A stretch of 64,000 nucleotides of DNA from Rhizobium albus (GCA_030160035.1 BSNO01000001.1:1-64000); one strand, 5' to 3'. Positions 18,236-27,475 are shown, counted from the first letter of the stretch. Numbers and translations are program-made. Notes: a model not told the origin generated them from the letters alone.

Positions 18236-18892
18236 ATGACGTCGACCATCGAAATCCTGAAACGAGGCGGCGGCGCTGGCCGCCGCTCAAGGCCGCTTGT
18301 GGCTGCTCTTGGACTGGCAATCGCGGCGGCTGTTCCGAGCGCGGCCCAGGCTGCCGATGGCTCGAATCCGGATTGGCCGTGCATTCAACGCCTCGTGCCG
18401 CGCATATCCACGGCTCAGGTCTGGGCGGGGCCGGAGCCGGAACCGGCTGCCTGGGCACGCAACGAGGATGTGCGCGCCATGGCTGAACAGCTTTCGGTGC
18501 GCCGGCTGCCGATCGAGGAGGCGCGCACGCTGGTTGCCGACTATGCGCAGGCGCTGCCGGAGAGCGAACGCAACGATCAGCTCACGGCCCTTTTCGGGCG
18601 GACGCTCGAACTGATCAATCGCGACCGCGCGTCGATCATCGCCGGGATCGGCCGTTATGCGCGCAGTCAGCGGGAGCGCGCGGAACACATTCGATCGAGC
18701 CGCATCGCCGCTGCCGAAAACGCGCCCGCCACGGCCAGTGCGGACAGTGCGCCGACCGCGCTCGACTGGGAAATCCGGGTCTTCGACGAGCGCCGGCGTG
18801 CGCTGATCTATCTTTGCGAGCAACCCGTTTTGCTGGACCAGCGCGCCTTCGCGCTCGGACAAGCGATCTATTCGCACATGGTGAAAGAATGA
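18236..18892 (+). CDS. Exported protein of unknown function, C1 cluster
   Basis: Not recognised as a named family. The 218-residue protein has an N-terminal signal sequence after a basic stretch (RRSRPLVAALGLAIAAAVPSAAQA), a conserved-looking NPDWPCIQRLVPRIS element with a Cys, and then a largely helical, charged body (LINRDRASIIAGIGRYARSQRERAEHIR). The C-terminus has a second Cys (YLCEQPV). The ATG at 18236 has GGGAGG five bases ahead; a GTG at 18230 overlaps that site. It starts a three-gene overlapping unit, 35 bases behind the propeller gene, so it belongs to the quinoprotein cluster. Confidence 0.72.
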   Translation: MTSTIEILKRGGGAGRRSRPLVAALGLAIAAAVPSAAQAADGSNPDWPCIQRLVPRISTAQVWAGPEPEPAAWARNEDVRAMAEQLSVRRLPIEEARTLVADYAQALPESERNDQLTALFGRTLELINRDRASIIAGIGRYARSQRERAEHIRSSRIAAAENAPATASADSAPTALDWEIRVFDERRRALIYLCEQPVLLDQRAFALGQAIYSHMVKE

Positions 18893-19632
18893 GCGTTTTT
18901 GGACACTGTGCCTCGCTCGTCACAAGAGTCGTCTCAGGCAGGTTTGCGTTGTTGCCGGTCGGCTGTCTCTCGTTGAGCCTCGCCGCGATGACCTTTGCTG
19001 CGCCGTCGCTGGCACTGGACGGTTCGCGAGCGGAACTTGTCGAAGGGTCAGCCGGCGAGCGCGTCTACGGCGCCAACCACCTCGCTGAACTGCAAGGCTC
19101 CGGCGAACTGGTTTATGACTACACGCTTGAGGGCGACATTCTCGAAGAACCCTTCAAGGACGAGGTGCGCCTGAAGTTTGAGGAATCGGATGCCGAGGGT
19201 GGCTTCGATTTCGACATCGCCGTCTTCCCCAAGACGCGAACGCTATCGGTTTCGACGACGGCGGAGACCATCAACCCGCTGCTGCTGGTCTTCTTTCAGC
19301 GGGACGCCGATTTCATGAGCCGCAACACGGGCGGTTCGCCGCAATTCTTCCGCAGCCGCCTGCGCGACATGCTCGCACAACCGGCGCAAGCGGAGGAAGG
19401 AACGGCCGAGGTCGCCGACGACGAGATCGCCATCGAGACAGTCAGCCTCATGCCGTATGATGATGCGGACGCGGCCAGCCGCATGCCCGACTTCGCCAAG
19501 AAGCTCTATCAGATCAGCCTGTCGCCCGATCTGCCCGGCAGTGTCTACGAACTCTCAAGCGAAGTGCCGGCGATGGACGGCAGCGGTGTGCGTCTGCGCG
19601 AGACCTATCGGTTCAGGGAGCTCGTCCAATGA
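18889..19632 (+). CDS. Exported protein of unknown function, C1 cluster
   Basis: Not recognised. The 247-residue protein has a hydrophobic leader (residues 20-45, ending SLA-L). The mature part appears to be all beta and acidic (YDYTLEGDILEEPFKDEVRLKFEE, FDFDIAVFPKTRTLSVST). The region FFQRDADFMSRNTGGSPQFFRSRLRDML is basic and helical. No cysteine occurs in the mature part. The start overlaps the previous stop (ATGA) and the stop overlaps the next start (ATGA), so the three genes are expressed together and probably act together in the periplasm. Confidence 0.7.
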   Translation: MSVFGHCASLVTRVVSGRFALLPVGCLSLSLAAMTFAAPSLALDGSRAELVEGSAGERVYGANHLAELQGSGELVYDYTLEGDILEEPFKDEVRLKFEESDAEGGFDFDIAVFPKTRTLSVSTTAETINPLLLVFFQRDADFMSRNTGGSPQFFRSRLRDMLAQPAQAEEGTAEVADDEIAIETVSLMPYDDADAASRMPDFAKKLYQISLSPDLPGSVYELSSEVPAMDGSGVRLRETYRFRELVQ

Positions 19633-19988
19633 CGCGGCGATGGCACCTCATGCTGGCGCTCTTCGCCATCGGCGCTGCAGGCACGGTTCCAAGGGCTGAT
19701 GCTGCAAACGGCTATCCCACCGAGGTGGTCGCCGATTACGTGCTTGGCTGCATGGCGGCAAACGGACAGACGGCGAAGGCGCTCAGGCAATGTTCGTGCA
19801 GCATCGACGTGGTTTCGTCGCTGCTCACCTATGAGGACTATAGCGCTGCCGAAACGGTGCTGCGCATGCGGCAGGTGCCGGGCGGTGGCGAAAAGATGAT
19901 GATTTTCCGTGAGACGCCGGCCAGCCAGTCGAAGGTCGATGCCTTGCGGCAGTCGCAGATAGAAGCCGAGGTCCGCTGCTTCTACTGA
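19629..19988 (+). CDS. Small exported Cys-rich protein, C1 cluster
   Basis: Not recognised. The 119-residue protein has a signal peptide (ending ADA-A) and four cysteines in the mature part: LGCMAANGQ, QCSCSIDVV and VRCFY. These could form two disulfides or hold a metal. The region VVSSLLTYEDYSAAETVLRMRQ looks helical. It starts in the last codons of the previous gene (ATGA) and ends the unit, 30 bases before the FIST-domain gene. Confidence 0.7.
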   Translation: MTRRWHLMLALFAIGAAGTVPRADAANGYPTEVVADYVLGCMAANGQTAKALRQCSCSIDVVSSLLTYEDYSAAETVLRMRQVPGGGEKMMIFRETPASQSKVDALRQSQIEAEVRCFY

Positions 19989-20018
19989 AGCAGGCGGGCT
20001 CGACCGTTAGGCGCCAAG

Positions 20019-21206
20019 ATGGCTGATTGGGAACAGAGTGGCCTGGGTATTCGCGACCGGCCCCGTGCCGCGTCCCGCCCAGCCATTCGCCGCGCATGGT
20101 CCGGATCACGCATGCCGGAAGGCATTGTGGAGGAGCTCGCCACCGGCATCGTCGGCTGCGAGCCAGCGTTGATTGCGCTCTTCGTTTCGTCCGCCGCGCC
20201 TTACGATGCAGTGGTGCGTTCACTGTCCGCGAGATTTCCGGGCGTACCGTTGATCGGCTGCACGACGGCCGGGAGCCTGACGGAGCAGCGTTACGAGGCT
20301 GACGGCGCGATCGTTCTCGCCTTCGACCGCAGTGCATTTTCCTTCGAGATCTGCCTTCTGAAGAACCTCAAGCAATTCTCCATTCCGCGCGGCGGCGAGC
20401 TGATCGAGACGGCTTACTTCCGGCTGTTGCGCGAGCTGGAACAGGACCGCTCGAACCTCTTCGCGATGCTGCTGGTCGACGGGTTGTCGCGACGTGAGGA
20501 AGAGATCGCAGCGAGCGCCTACGCGGCACTCGACGAGGTGCCCGTCTTTGGCGCGTCGGCCGGCGACAACCTGCATTTCGACACGACCCAGATATTCTAC
20601 AACGGGGCGATTCTCGAGGACACGGCGCTCGTCGTCATTGGTGCGTCGAACCGCCAGATCGAGGTCTTCAAGTTCGAGCATTTCCGGCCGATGGAAGAGA
20701 AGCTGGTCATCACCAGCGCTGATCCGGAACGGCGCATCGTGAAGACGATCAATGCCGAGCCCGCTGCCGAAGAATATGCGAGGCTGATCGGCGTGGACGT
20801 CTCTGCACTGACGCCTGCGGTCTTCGCCGCGAACCCGCTGCTCGCGCGGATCGGCGGCGACTATCACGTGCGCGCTATCCAAAAATCTGACGACCAGGCT
20901 GCGCTGCATTTCTTCTGTGCGGTCGATGAAGGCATCGTGCTTACGCCGGCCTCGCCCGTCGACATGCGCGACAATCTGCTGCTCAACATGGAGCAGATCT
21001 CCGATCGGCTGGGGTCGATCGAGATGGTCTTGTGTTTCGACTGTATCCTGCGGCGGCTGGAAGCGGAGCGGCTGGGGATCAAGCATGAGCTGCTGCCCAT
21101 CTTCAAACGCTTCAACATGATCGGCTTCAGCACCTATGGCGAACAGTTCAAGTTTCTGCATCTGAGCCAGACGCTAACCGGGCTGGCGATCGGGGCGGCC
21201 GAATGA
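20019..21206 (+). CDS. FIST domain protein, putative sensory input
   Basis: Protein of 395 residues with FIST-N (about 45-235) and FIST-C (about 245-375) domains, which are thought to bind small ligands in signalling proteins. Landmarks are PLIGCTTAGSLTEQRY, FGASAGDNLHF and IGFSTYGEQFKFLHLSQT. No signal peptide is present, so it is cytoplasmic. The stop overlaps the start of the histidine kinase by four bases, suggesting it feeds a signal to that kinase. Neighbouring C1 genes make formaldehyde, its glutathione adduct or methanol possible ligands; that is inference. The N-terminal 30 residues are basic and may be misassigned. Confidence 0.85.
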   Translation: MADWEQSGLGIRDRPRAASRPAIRRAWSGSRMPEGIVEELATGIVGCEPALIALFVSSAAPYDAVVRSLSARFPGVPLIGCTTAGSLTEQRYEADGAIVLAFDRSAFSFEICLLKNLKQFSIPRGGELIETAYFRLLRELEQDRSNLFAMLLVDGLSRREEEIAASAYAALDEVPVFGASAGDNLHFDTTQIFYNGAILEDTALVVIGASNRQIEVFKFEHFRPMEEKLVITSADPERRIVKTINAEPAAEEYARLIGVDVSALTPAVFAANPLLARIGGDYHVRAIQKSDDQAALHFFCAVDEGIVLTPASPVDMRDNLLLNMEQISDRLGSIEMVLCFDCILRRLEAERLGIKHELLPIFKRFNMIGFSTYGEQFKFLHLSQTLTGLAIGAAE

Positions 21207-23503
21207 AACATGTCGATCCGAACCTATCCTTCGACCAGCAACTCCAGCAGGAAGTGCGGCAGCTGCGGCGCGAAAACGAGAAGCTCCGGATCATCCGTGA
21301 CGCGCTGATCAGGCAGGTGGACCGCAACAACGATCTGTCGGGCCGCGTCTTTCGCACGATCGAACCGCTGATCGAGGTGGAAGGCAATGTGGAGAAGCGC
21401 ATCCAGCGTCTCGCCCGCGCGATGAGCGAGGCGAAGATCGCGCGGCGCCAGCTTCGGCAAGCGATCGACTCCATTGGCGAAGGTTTCATCCTCTACGACA
21501 GGGACGACCGCATCGTCCTGTGCAACCGCAAGTACCGCGAGATCTTTCCAGAGCTCGAACATCTCCTGAAACCTGGCACGCATTTCCAGGAGATCATTCG
21601 GCACGCGGCGCGCATCGGCGTGATCGTCGAGGCGGTGACGGACCCCGATGCCTGGATCGCGAGCCGCTCAAGCAGTCACAGCGAGACGCGTTGCCAGTTC
21701 CAGCAATTGCTGAGCGACGGGCGCTGGATCCAGATCAGCGAGCGAGCGACGGAGGACGGCGGCAAGGTCACCATCGTCAGCGACATCACGCCCTTCAAGC
21801 GATTGGAGGAGACGAGCCGGCTGACCCGTATGGCGGAGCAGTCCGAGGTGCTCGCCACCACGCTCGCCAGCATTGCGCAGGGTGTCGTCGTCTTCGACGG
21901 TGCGCGTCGTTTCGTTGCCTGGAATTCGCAGGCGGCGATGCTGACCAACCTGCCCTATGTCGAGCTGCACGAGGGGACGACTGTCCGGGAACTCATCGGC
22001 CTTCTCTTAGCGCGCGGGGCGCGGATCGCCGAGGAGCGAGAAAGCGAGTTTCTCCGCTGGATCGGCCAGGTGAACAAGCGGCCGCCACTACGGCTGGAGA
22101 TCTTCTATCCGGGCGGGAGAACCGTTTCCGCCAATTTCCGCGCCATGCCGAACGATGGATTCGTGGTGACGTTGACTGACGTCACGACCCAGTACCAGGC
22201 TGCCCGCATGCTCGAGCGCAGCAAGGATGAACTGGAGGAGCGCGTCAGCGAACGCACGCGCGAACTCGTGGCGCTCAACGCGGCGCTGCAGGATGAGGTG
22301 CGCCGCCACGAAGCCACCGCCGCCGACCTCGTTCGCACGCGCCGCGCCGCCGAAGCGGCGAGCATGAGCAAGACGCAGTTTCTCGCCGCCGCCAGCCACG
22401 ATCTTCTGCAGCCGCTCAACGCTGCGCGGCTTTATCTCTTTGCGCTCGAAAGCGCGGCAGGGGCGCAGCCGGAAGCGGTGAAGCTGATCGACAACATCGA
22501 TCATTCGCTGCAATCGACCGAACGCATTCTCGGCACGCTTCTCGACATGTCGAAGATGGATTCTGGCTGCTACGAGATCAAGCTTGCCGACGTGAAGCTC
22601 GGTGAACTGTTCGAGACGCTGCGCATCGAATTCAGTGCGCTTGCCGGGGCGCGCGGTCTCGATCTCAGGATTGTGCCGACGACGGCGATCATCCGCACGG
22701 ACCCCAATCTGTTGCGCAGGATCGTTCAGAATTTTCTGAGCAACGCGATCAAGTACACGCCCTCCGGCCGCATCCTTCTTGGCACAAAGCGTGCGGGTAC
22801 ATCGCTGCGCATCGAGATCCACGATACCGGCCCCGGCATCCAGCCGGTCGACCGGCAGCTCATTTTCCAGGAGTTCAAACGTGCAACCGCTGCAAACTCC
22901 GACGTGACAGGCCTTGGCCTCGGGCTTGCCATCGCCCAGCGCGCGGCCGATCTTCTCGGACAGCGCATCGAGCTCAAGTCGGAAGTCGGGCGGGGATCGG
23001 TGTTTTCTCTCGTCATCAACGCGTGGCGCACCCAGGACAATTCGGGCGGCACGACGCTTGAGGGAAATATGGATGACAAAGCGCAGTTGACGGTATCGCC
23101 AACCTCGGGAAAGACGCTGATCGTGCTCGAAAACGACGAAACGGTCGCGCACGCCATGACGACGCTTTTCGACCATTGGCAGTTCGCCAGCGTGACCGGA
23201 TCATCCTACGCCGAGATCGAAGCGCGGTGTGATCGCGCCTTGACGAGACCGTCCGCCATCATCGCAGATTATCATCTGAACGGCGATATCGACGGCATCG
23301 AAGCCATCGTCAGGCTGCGCGAGCGGATCGGCAGCATGGTGCCGGCGATCCTCGTCACAGCGGAGACGTCATGGGCGGTGCGCCAGCGGGCCCGGCAAAA
23401 CGGCATCGAGCACTTCGCCAAGCCGGTCAAACCGGCCCAACTGCGCGCCTATCTCACCCATCTCGCGATCGACATCGAGGTCGATCAGGCACCCAGCGCC
23501 TGA
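21203..23503 (+). CDS. Hybrid sensor histidine kinase, FlhS/AfdS-like
   Basis: Cytoplasmic kinase of 766 residues. An N-terminal coiled coil is followed by two PAS domains (about 85-205 and 215-335), the second reached through a DITPFKRLEE linker. A coiled coil (LEERVSERTRELVALNAAL) leads to a HisKA domain with H399 in AASHDLLQPLNAARL, then a HATPase with NFLSNAIKYTPSGR and TGLGLGLAIAQR. The C-terminal receiver has its Asp at 689 (IIADYHLNGDIDG). No membrane segments are seen. The architecture and location beside flhA/xoxF resemble FlhS of Paracoccus and AfdS of Rhodobacter, which regulate formaldehyde oxidation. The 3' end overlaps the convergent response-regulator gene by 19 bp. Confidence 0.92.
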   Translation: MKHVDPNLSFDQQLQQEVRQLRRENEKLRIIRDALIRQVDRNNDLSGRVFRTIEPLIEVEGNVEKRIQRLARAMSEAKIARRQLRQAIDSIGEGFILYDRDDRIVLCNRKYREIFPELEHLLKPGTHFQEIIRHAARIGVIVEAVTDPDAWIASRSSSHSETRCQFQQLLSDGRWIQISERATEDGGKVTIVSDITPFKRLEETSRLTRMAEQSEVLATTLASIAQGVVVFDGARRFVAWNSQAAMLTNLPYVELHEGTTVRELIGLLLARGARIAEERESEFLRWIGQVNKRPPLRLEIFYPGGRTVSANFRAMPNDGFVVTLTDVTTQYQAARMLERSKDELEERVSERTRELVALNAALQDEVRRHEATAADLVRTRRAAEAASMSKTQFLAAASHDLLQPLNAARLYLFALESAAGAQPEAVKLIDNIDHSLQSTERILGTLLDMSKMDSGCYEIKLADVKLGELFETLRIEFSALAGARGLDLRIVPTTAIIRTDPNLLRRIVQNFLSNAIKYTPSGRILLGTKRAGTSLRIEIHDTGPGIQPVDRQLIFQEFKRATAANSDVTGLGLGLAIAQRAADLLGQRIELKSEVGRGSVFSLVINAWRTQDNSGGTTLEGNMDDKAQLTVSPTSGKTLIVLENDETVAHAMTTLFDHWQFASVTGSSYAEIEARCDRALTRPSAIIADYHLNGDIDGIEAIVRLRERIGSMVPAILVTAETSWAVRQRARQNGIEHFAKPVKPAQLRAYLTHLAIDIEVDQAPSA

Positions 23504-24141
23504 TCGAACATGGTGCGCTGCGCCAGAAGTACCGCCTGCATGCGCGATGGAACCTCGAACTTGCGCAGGATCGCCGACACGTGACCTTTGACGGTCGACT
23601 CACTGATCGACAGCTCATAGGCGATCTGCTTGTTCAGCAAACCTTCGCCCAGCATGCGCAAAACCACCCGCTGTTGCGGCGTAAGGCTGTGCATGGCGGC
23701 GGCGAGGTGAATCTCTTCGGCGCGCCTCGCCTCCGGACAGTGCATGTCCATGCCAGTCGTGTTCTGCGGGAAAACCGCGCCACCATCGAGCACGACGTGG
23801 ATCGCTTCGAAAATGTCGCGGGGTTTGGCGGTCTTGCTGATGAAGCCGCTCGCACCCATGCTTCGAACCATCGGCATCAACCTTGTATCATCCAGGGCTG
23901 AAATCACGATGATCGGCAGGCGAGGGGCCGCCTTGCGCAGGCGCTCCAACCCGTCGAGGCCGGATGCATCCGGCAGCTTGAGGTCGAGCAAGGCCAGGTC
24001 GAGATCATGTGTTTCGATAACGGACAGAGCTTCTGCCACGGACTGAGCAGACTTCACCGCGCAGTCCGACAGACCATTGACGAGCGTCATCTCCAACGCC
24101 GCGCACACCAATGGATGATCGTCCACAACCAAGATCAGCAT
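23485..24141 (-). CDS. LuxR-family response regulator, FlhR/AfdR-like
   Basis: Response regulator of 218 residues. The receiver domain has the acidic pair D7/D8, phospho-acceptor D53 (ALLDLKLPDASG) and K103 (FISKTAKP). A LuxR-type helix-turn-helix follows at about 153-200 (LTPQQRVVLRMLGEGLLNKQIAYE). It is the likely partner of the hybrid kinase with which it converges, and the likely activator of flhA and other C1 promoters by analogy with FlhR/AfdR. Candidate target sites are the GTAC-containing inverted repeats at 4293, 5567 and 15875. Confidence 0.92.
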   Translation of the reverse strand: MLILVVDDHPLVCAALEMTLVNGLSDCAVKSAQSVAEALSVIETHDLDLALLDLKLPDASGLDGLERLRKAAPRLPIIVISALDDTRLMPMVRSMGASGFISKTAKPRDIFEAIHVVLDGGAVFPQNTTGMDMHCPEARRAEEIHLAAAMHSLTPQQRVVLRMLGEGLLNKQIAYELSISESTVKGHVSAILRKFEVPSRMQAVLLAQRTMFDQALGA

Positions 24142-24479
24142 CCGCGCCCTCCTCCAGCGTGGTTCTGACGGTTAATGTCACAAATCAATGTGGATTCTAG
24201 GCTATTCCGGATAAGGCGCGTGGGCAACATCCATCTTTCGTCTCACACCCTTCATAGGTTGATGCCAGGAGAGGTTCGTCGAAGACTGATCCTCTCCTCC
24301 AGTATTCCGCGCTGCATGCAAAGCCAGACTTCGGCCGGGAGTAGATGATGCAACATCAGATGTGCGGGGTGGCCGGATCGGACCAGATTGGCTACTAACC
24401 GATATTGACAATTGATGTCGATATTCAGTGAAGCCCCGATTGCTTGACGCAATCGACCAATACCGACGGGAGAATATTA
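24142..24479. promoter_or_regulatory. Divergent region, response regulator / BCCT gene
   Basis: 338 bp with no supportable gene. Just upstream of the transporter is a repeated CGATATT (24400-24406 and 24419-24425) enclosing GACA-ATTGA-TGTC (24407-24419), which may be an operator. Nothing else was recognised. Confidence 0.35.
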
Positions 24480-26087
24480 GTGGAGGCTCTTATAAAGCGC
24501 TTCGGGTTGCGCACGGATCCCGTCATCTTTCTCGTGTCCGCGGCACTCACCCTCATTTTTGTTGTCGTGCTCGTCGTCGCGCCGGGACCGATCGGAACCG
24601 CGTTCGAAAATGGTCGTGCGTGGATCGTCACAAATCTGGGATGGTTCTTCATCCTTGGCGTGAACGTCTGGCTGGGCTTCTTGATCTGGGCCGCGGCGAG
24701 CCGTCATGGGCACATTCGCTTGGGCAAGCGCGACAGCCAACCCGAATATTCCAATCTGTCCTGGTTCACGATGCTGTTTGCGGGCGGGATCGGCACGGTT
24801 CTCATGTTTTGGGGCGTGGCCGAGCCGATCAGCCATTTTTCCGAGCCGCCGCTGCCGGGCGTCGAGCCCTATACCCAGCAGGCCGCGCGCGACGCGATCG
24901 CGATCTCGATCTATCATCTGGGTCTGCACACCTGGACGATCTTCACGCTGCCGGGCCTGGCGTTTGCCTATTTCATCCACCGCTACGATCTGCCGGTGCG
25001 GGTGAGTTCGGTGTTCTATCCGCTGCTGCGCGAGCGCATCCATGGTCCGATCGGCAAGACGATCGACATCGCAGCCGTGCTCGGCACGCTGTTCGGTGTC
25101 GCTGTGTCGCTCGGTCTTGGCTCCTCGCAGATCGCGGCGGGCCTATCGGCGCTCTTCGGCGTGAATGACGGCGTGCCGCTGACGGTTGCAATCCTTGCGG
25201 TGCTGACGGCAGTGGCGGTCGCCTCGATCGTCGCCGGGCTCGACAAGGGCGTCAAGCTCCTGTCGAACCTGAACATCGGCATGGCCGTGATCCTGATGTT
25301 CTTCGTGCTGTTTGCGGGATCCACCTTGTTTCTCCTGCGCGGGATCGTCGAGACGTTCGGGATCTACTTCTCGAACCTGCCGCGCCTGGCGTTCTGGAAC
25401 GACATGCTGGCCAACAACGATCCGAACGGCGAGGGCTGGGGCTGGCAGGGCGGCTGGACGGTGTTCTACTGGGCGTGGACCGTCACGTGGTCGCCTTTCA
25501 TCGGTATCTTCGTGGCGCGCATCTCGAAGGGCCGTACCATCCGCGAATTCGTTTTCGGCGTGCTCCTGGCGCCGTCGCTCTTCACGCTGATCTGGTTTGC
25601 GATCTTCGGCTGGCAGGCCATGCAGTTCGACGGCATCGGCGTGGTGCGCGAGCAGATGGGCGAAAGCGCCGGGGCGCTGAGCCGCGCGGTCGCGGGGTCC
25701 GTGCCGCTCGCCATGTTCGCTTTCTTCGAAAACCTGCCTCTGGTGCAGTTGGTCCAGGGCTTCGCGATCGTGATCGTGGCGATCTTCTTCGCGACCTCAT
25801 CGGATTCAGCGTCGCTTGTCATCGACATGCTGTGCACCGGCACGGAAGAGCCCGGTCCGGTTCGCCAGCGCGTCTTCTGGGGCGTGTCCGAAGGCCTGGT
25901 CGCAGCGATGTTGATCGTGCTTGCCGGCGAGATGGGTCTGGAGGCACTGCAGCAGGTCATTACGGTTGTGGGTCTTCCGATCTTCTGCCTCGTCTTCATG
26001 ATGATCCCATCGCTCATCAAAGGGTTTTATCTCGAAGACATCGACCACGTGACGATCGGCCGGCGACCGAAGCTGACGGAGTTCTAG
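24480..26087 (+). CDS. BCCT family betaine/choline/carnitine transporter
   Basis: Sodium- or proton-coupled uptake protein for quaternary ammonium compounds, with 12 predicted helices. The signature around helix 8 is intact (WAWTVTWSPFIGIFVARISKGRTI), as is FWGVAEPISHF in helix 2/3. No large C-terminal osmosensor tail is present, so it may supply substrate rather than sense osmolarity. The start is judged to be GTG at 24480 behind GGGAGA, giving 535 residues. The frame is open to a TTG at 24444, which lacks a ribosome site. Methylated amines are C1 sources, which fits the neighbourhood, but no demethylase gene is visible here. Confidence 0.9.
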   Translation: MEALIKRFGLRTDPVIFLVSAALTLIFVVVLVVAPGPIGTAFENGRAWIVTNLGWFFILGVNVWLGFLIWAAASRHGHIRLGKRDSQPEYSNLSWFTMLFAGGIGTVLMFWGVAEPISHFSEPPLPGVEPYTQQAARDAIAISIYHLGLHTWTIFTLPGLAFAYFIHRYDLPVRVSSVFYPLLRERIHGPIGKTIDIAAVLGTLFGVAVSLGLGSSQIAAGLSALFGVNDGVPLTVAILAVLTAVAVASIVAGLDKGVKLLSNLNIGMAVILMFFVLFAGSTLFLLRGIVETFGIYFSNLPRLAFWNDMLANNDPNGEGWGWQGGWTVFYWAWTVTWSPFIGIFVARISKGRTIREFVFGVLLAPSLFTLIWFAIFGWQAMQFDGIGVVREQMGESAGALSRAVAGSVPLAMFAFFENLPLVQLVQGFAIVIVAIFFATSSDSASLVIDMLCTGTEEPGPVRQRVFWGVSEGLVAAMLIVLAGEMGLEALQQVITVVGLPIFCLVFMMIPSLIKGFYLEDIDHVTIGRRPKLTEF

Positions 26088-26094
26088 CCGCCGT

Positions 26095-27051
26095 TCAGGA
26101 GCGGTTCTCACTTGGCGTGCAGGAGTTGCCCCGGCGGTCGCCCGCAATGCCAAGCTTGATGGCGATGACATCGGCGGCGTCGGCGAGTGCCTGGTAGTGG
26201 CGTTCCCTGCCGCTTCCTTCGCGCCAGTAGACGCTGACCTCGCGGCGTTCGTCCCAGTCTTCGAATTCCAGCAGCTTCACGTCGGCTTCGCCGCGGAATT
26301 CCGATCTGGCGTAGAGCTCCGGAAAGAGCGACAGCCCCATTCCGATCGACACCATCTGTCGGATCGCATCGAGGCTGGAGCCTTCGAAATCGTCGTTGAT
26401 GTGTGCGCCCGAGGCTGCTGCGAGGTGGCGCACATTTTCCAGCAGCCGGTGGCCGCGGCCAAGGGCGAGAAGCGTTTCCCCTGCAATCTCCTGAAGTTCC
26501 ACTGTCCCCCGCGCAGAAAGGCCGTGCTCGGCCGGCACGCCGAGAAAGATGGTCTCTCGGCCGATCGGGCGAAACGATAGCCCCGCGCGTTCCGGAGAAG
26601 GGCCGATGCCGCAATCGAGCGTGCCGTCGGCAACCGCCGCTTCCAACGCCGCCGGGCTGTCCTCGCGGATGTAGACCTGGAGATCGGGATATTGCTCGTG
26701 CAGGCCAGGCAGGAGCCAACGCAGGAAATAAGGGCCGAAACTTGCCGGCGTGCCGATGCGCATCATGCCGCCGAGCGACGCCGCCTGTGCCGAAAGATCC
26801 TGCAGCAGATCGTCGAAGGAGGAGAGCAGCAGGCGCGCACCCTTGGCCAGGCGCTCGCCGGCCGGTGTCGGCACGACCTGCGACGAGGTACGCTCGAACA
26901 GGGTGACGCCCAGCCCTTCCTCGACGAGGGACACCTGCACCGACAGCGTCGGCTGCGAGACATGACAGCGTTTGGCGGCACGGCCGAAATGGCGAAGATC
27001 GTCCACGGCGACGATGTATTCGAGCTGACGGAAGGAGGGGCGGAAGGGCAT
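26095..27051 (-). CDS. LysR-family regulator, OxyR-like without redox cysteine
   Basis: Regulator of 318 residues. The N-terminal winged helix (RQLEYIVAVDDLRHFGRAAKRCHVSQPTLS) is followed by a co-inducer domain similar to OxyR. In OxyR the peroxide-sensing Cys lies in a GHCLRDQ motif. The matching position here reads LGRGHRLLENV, so Arg replaces the Cys, and the second Cys is also missing. It is therefore unlikely to sense peroxide in the usual way. It converges on the BCCT gene, leaving seven bases between stops. Its targets are unknown. Confidence 0.88.
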   Translation of the reverse strand: MPFRPSFRQLEYIVAVDDLRHFGRAAKRCHVSQPTLSVQVSLVEEGLGVTLFERTSSQVVPTPAGERLAKGARLLLSSFDDLLQDLSAQAASLGGMMRIGTPASFGPYFLRWLLPGLHEQYPDLQVYIREDSPAALEAAVADGTLDCGIGPSPERAGLSFRPIGRETIFLGVPAEHGLSARGTVELQEIAGETLLALGRGHRLLENVRHLAAASGAHINDDFEGSSLDAIRQMVSIGMGLSLFPELYARSEFRGEADVKLLEFEDWDERREVSVYWREGSGRERHYQALADAADVIAIKLGIAGDRRGNSCTPSENRS

Positions 27052-27151
27052 AAGGTCTTAGTTAAAAGCTATCGTGGCGATTTCAACAATGAATTGGAGC
27101 TATCGACGAGCTTGCGGCATCTATCGGCGACAACAACGATCAGGTGAGATC

Positions 27152-27370
27152 ATGGACCAGTTCTTGAAAGCGCTGCAGACCCACCGCGCAACAATTCAGC
27201 GCCGTATCGAGCAGGAACTCGCAAGCCCGAACCCCAACCGGTTGCGGCTCAGCGCCCTCAAGCGTCTCAGGGTCCGCTTCCGCGACCAGATCGAATTCAT
27301 CGAGCGGCTGAACCGGAATGGCGACTTGGCGCGCGTTCAGGTCGTCCGCCGCCGCTCACTTCAGCCTTAA
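27152..27370 (+). CDS. DUF465 (YdcH) family small protein
   Basis: Cytoplasmic protein of 72 residues, basic and almost wholly helical. The core SALKRLRVRFRDQIEFIERL fits the short DUF465/YdcH pattern of a charged helix after an H..L.. region. The ATG at 27152 has a weak AGGTGA ribosome site nine bases ahead; an in-frame ATG at 27074 would add residues without family similarity. Function unknown. It is unusual for the family in ending RVQVVRRRSLQP. Confidence 0.7.
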   Translation: MDQFLKALQTHRATIQRRIEQELASPNPNRLRLSALKRLRVRFRDQIEFIERLNRNGDLARVQVVRRRSLQP

Positions 27371-27475
27371 GCCTCCGCCGGCCGCTCGAGCCGATCAAGA
27401 GCCCGCAGCTTATCACCTGCCATCAGTGTGGCAGCCGGTGCGTTTGCCGCACGCATCCCTCCACGGATTTTACAC

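Noticed and set aside
20019-20111. FIST protein starting at the later ATG 20112
   Set aside because: Possible, since the first 31 residues are basic and uninformative, but neither start has a good ribosome site, so the longer form was kept.
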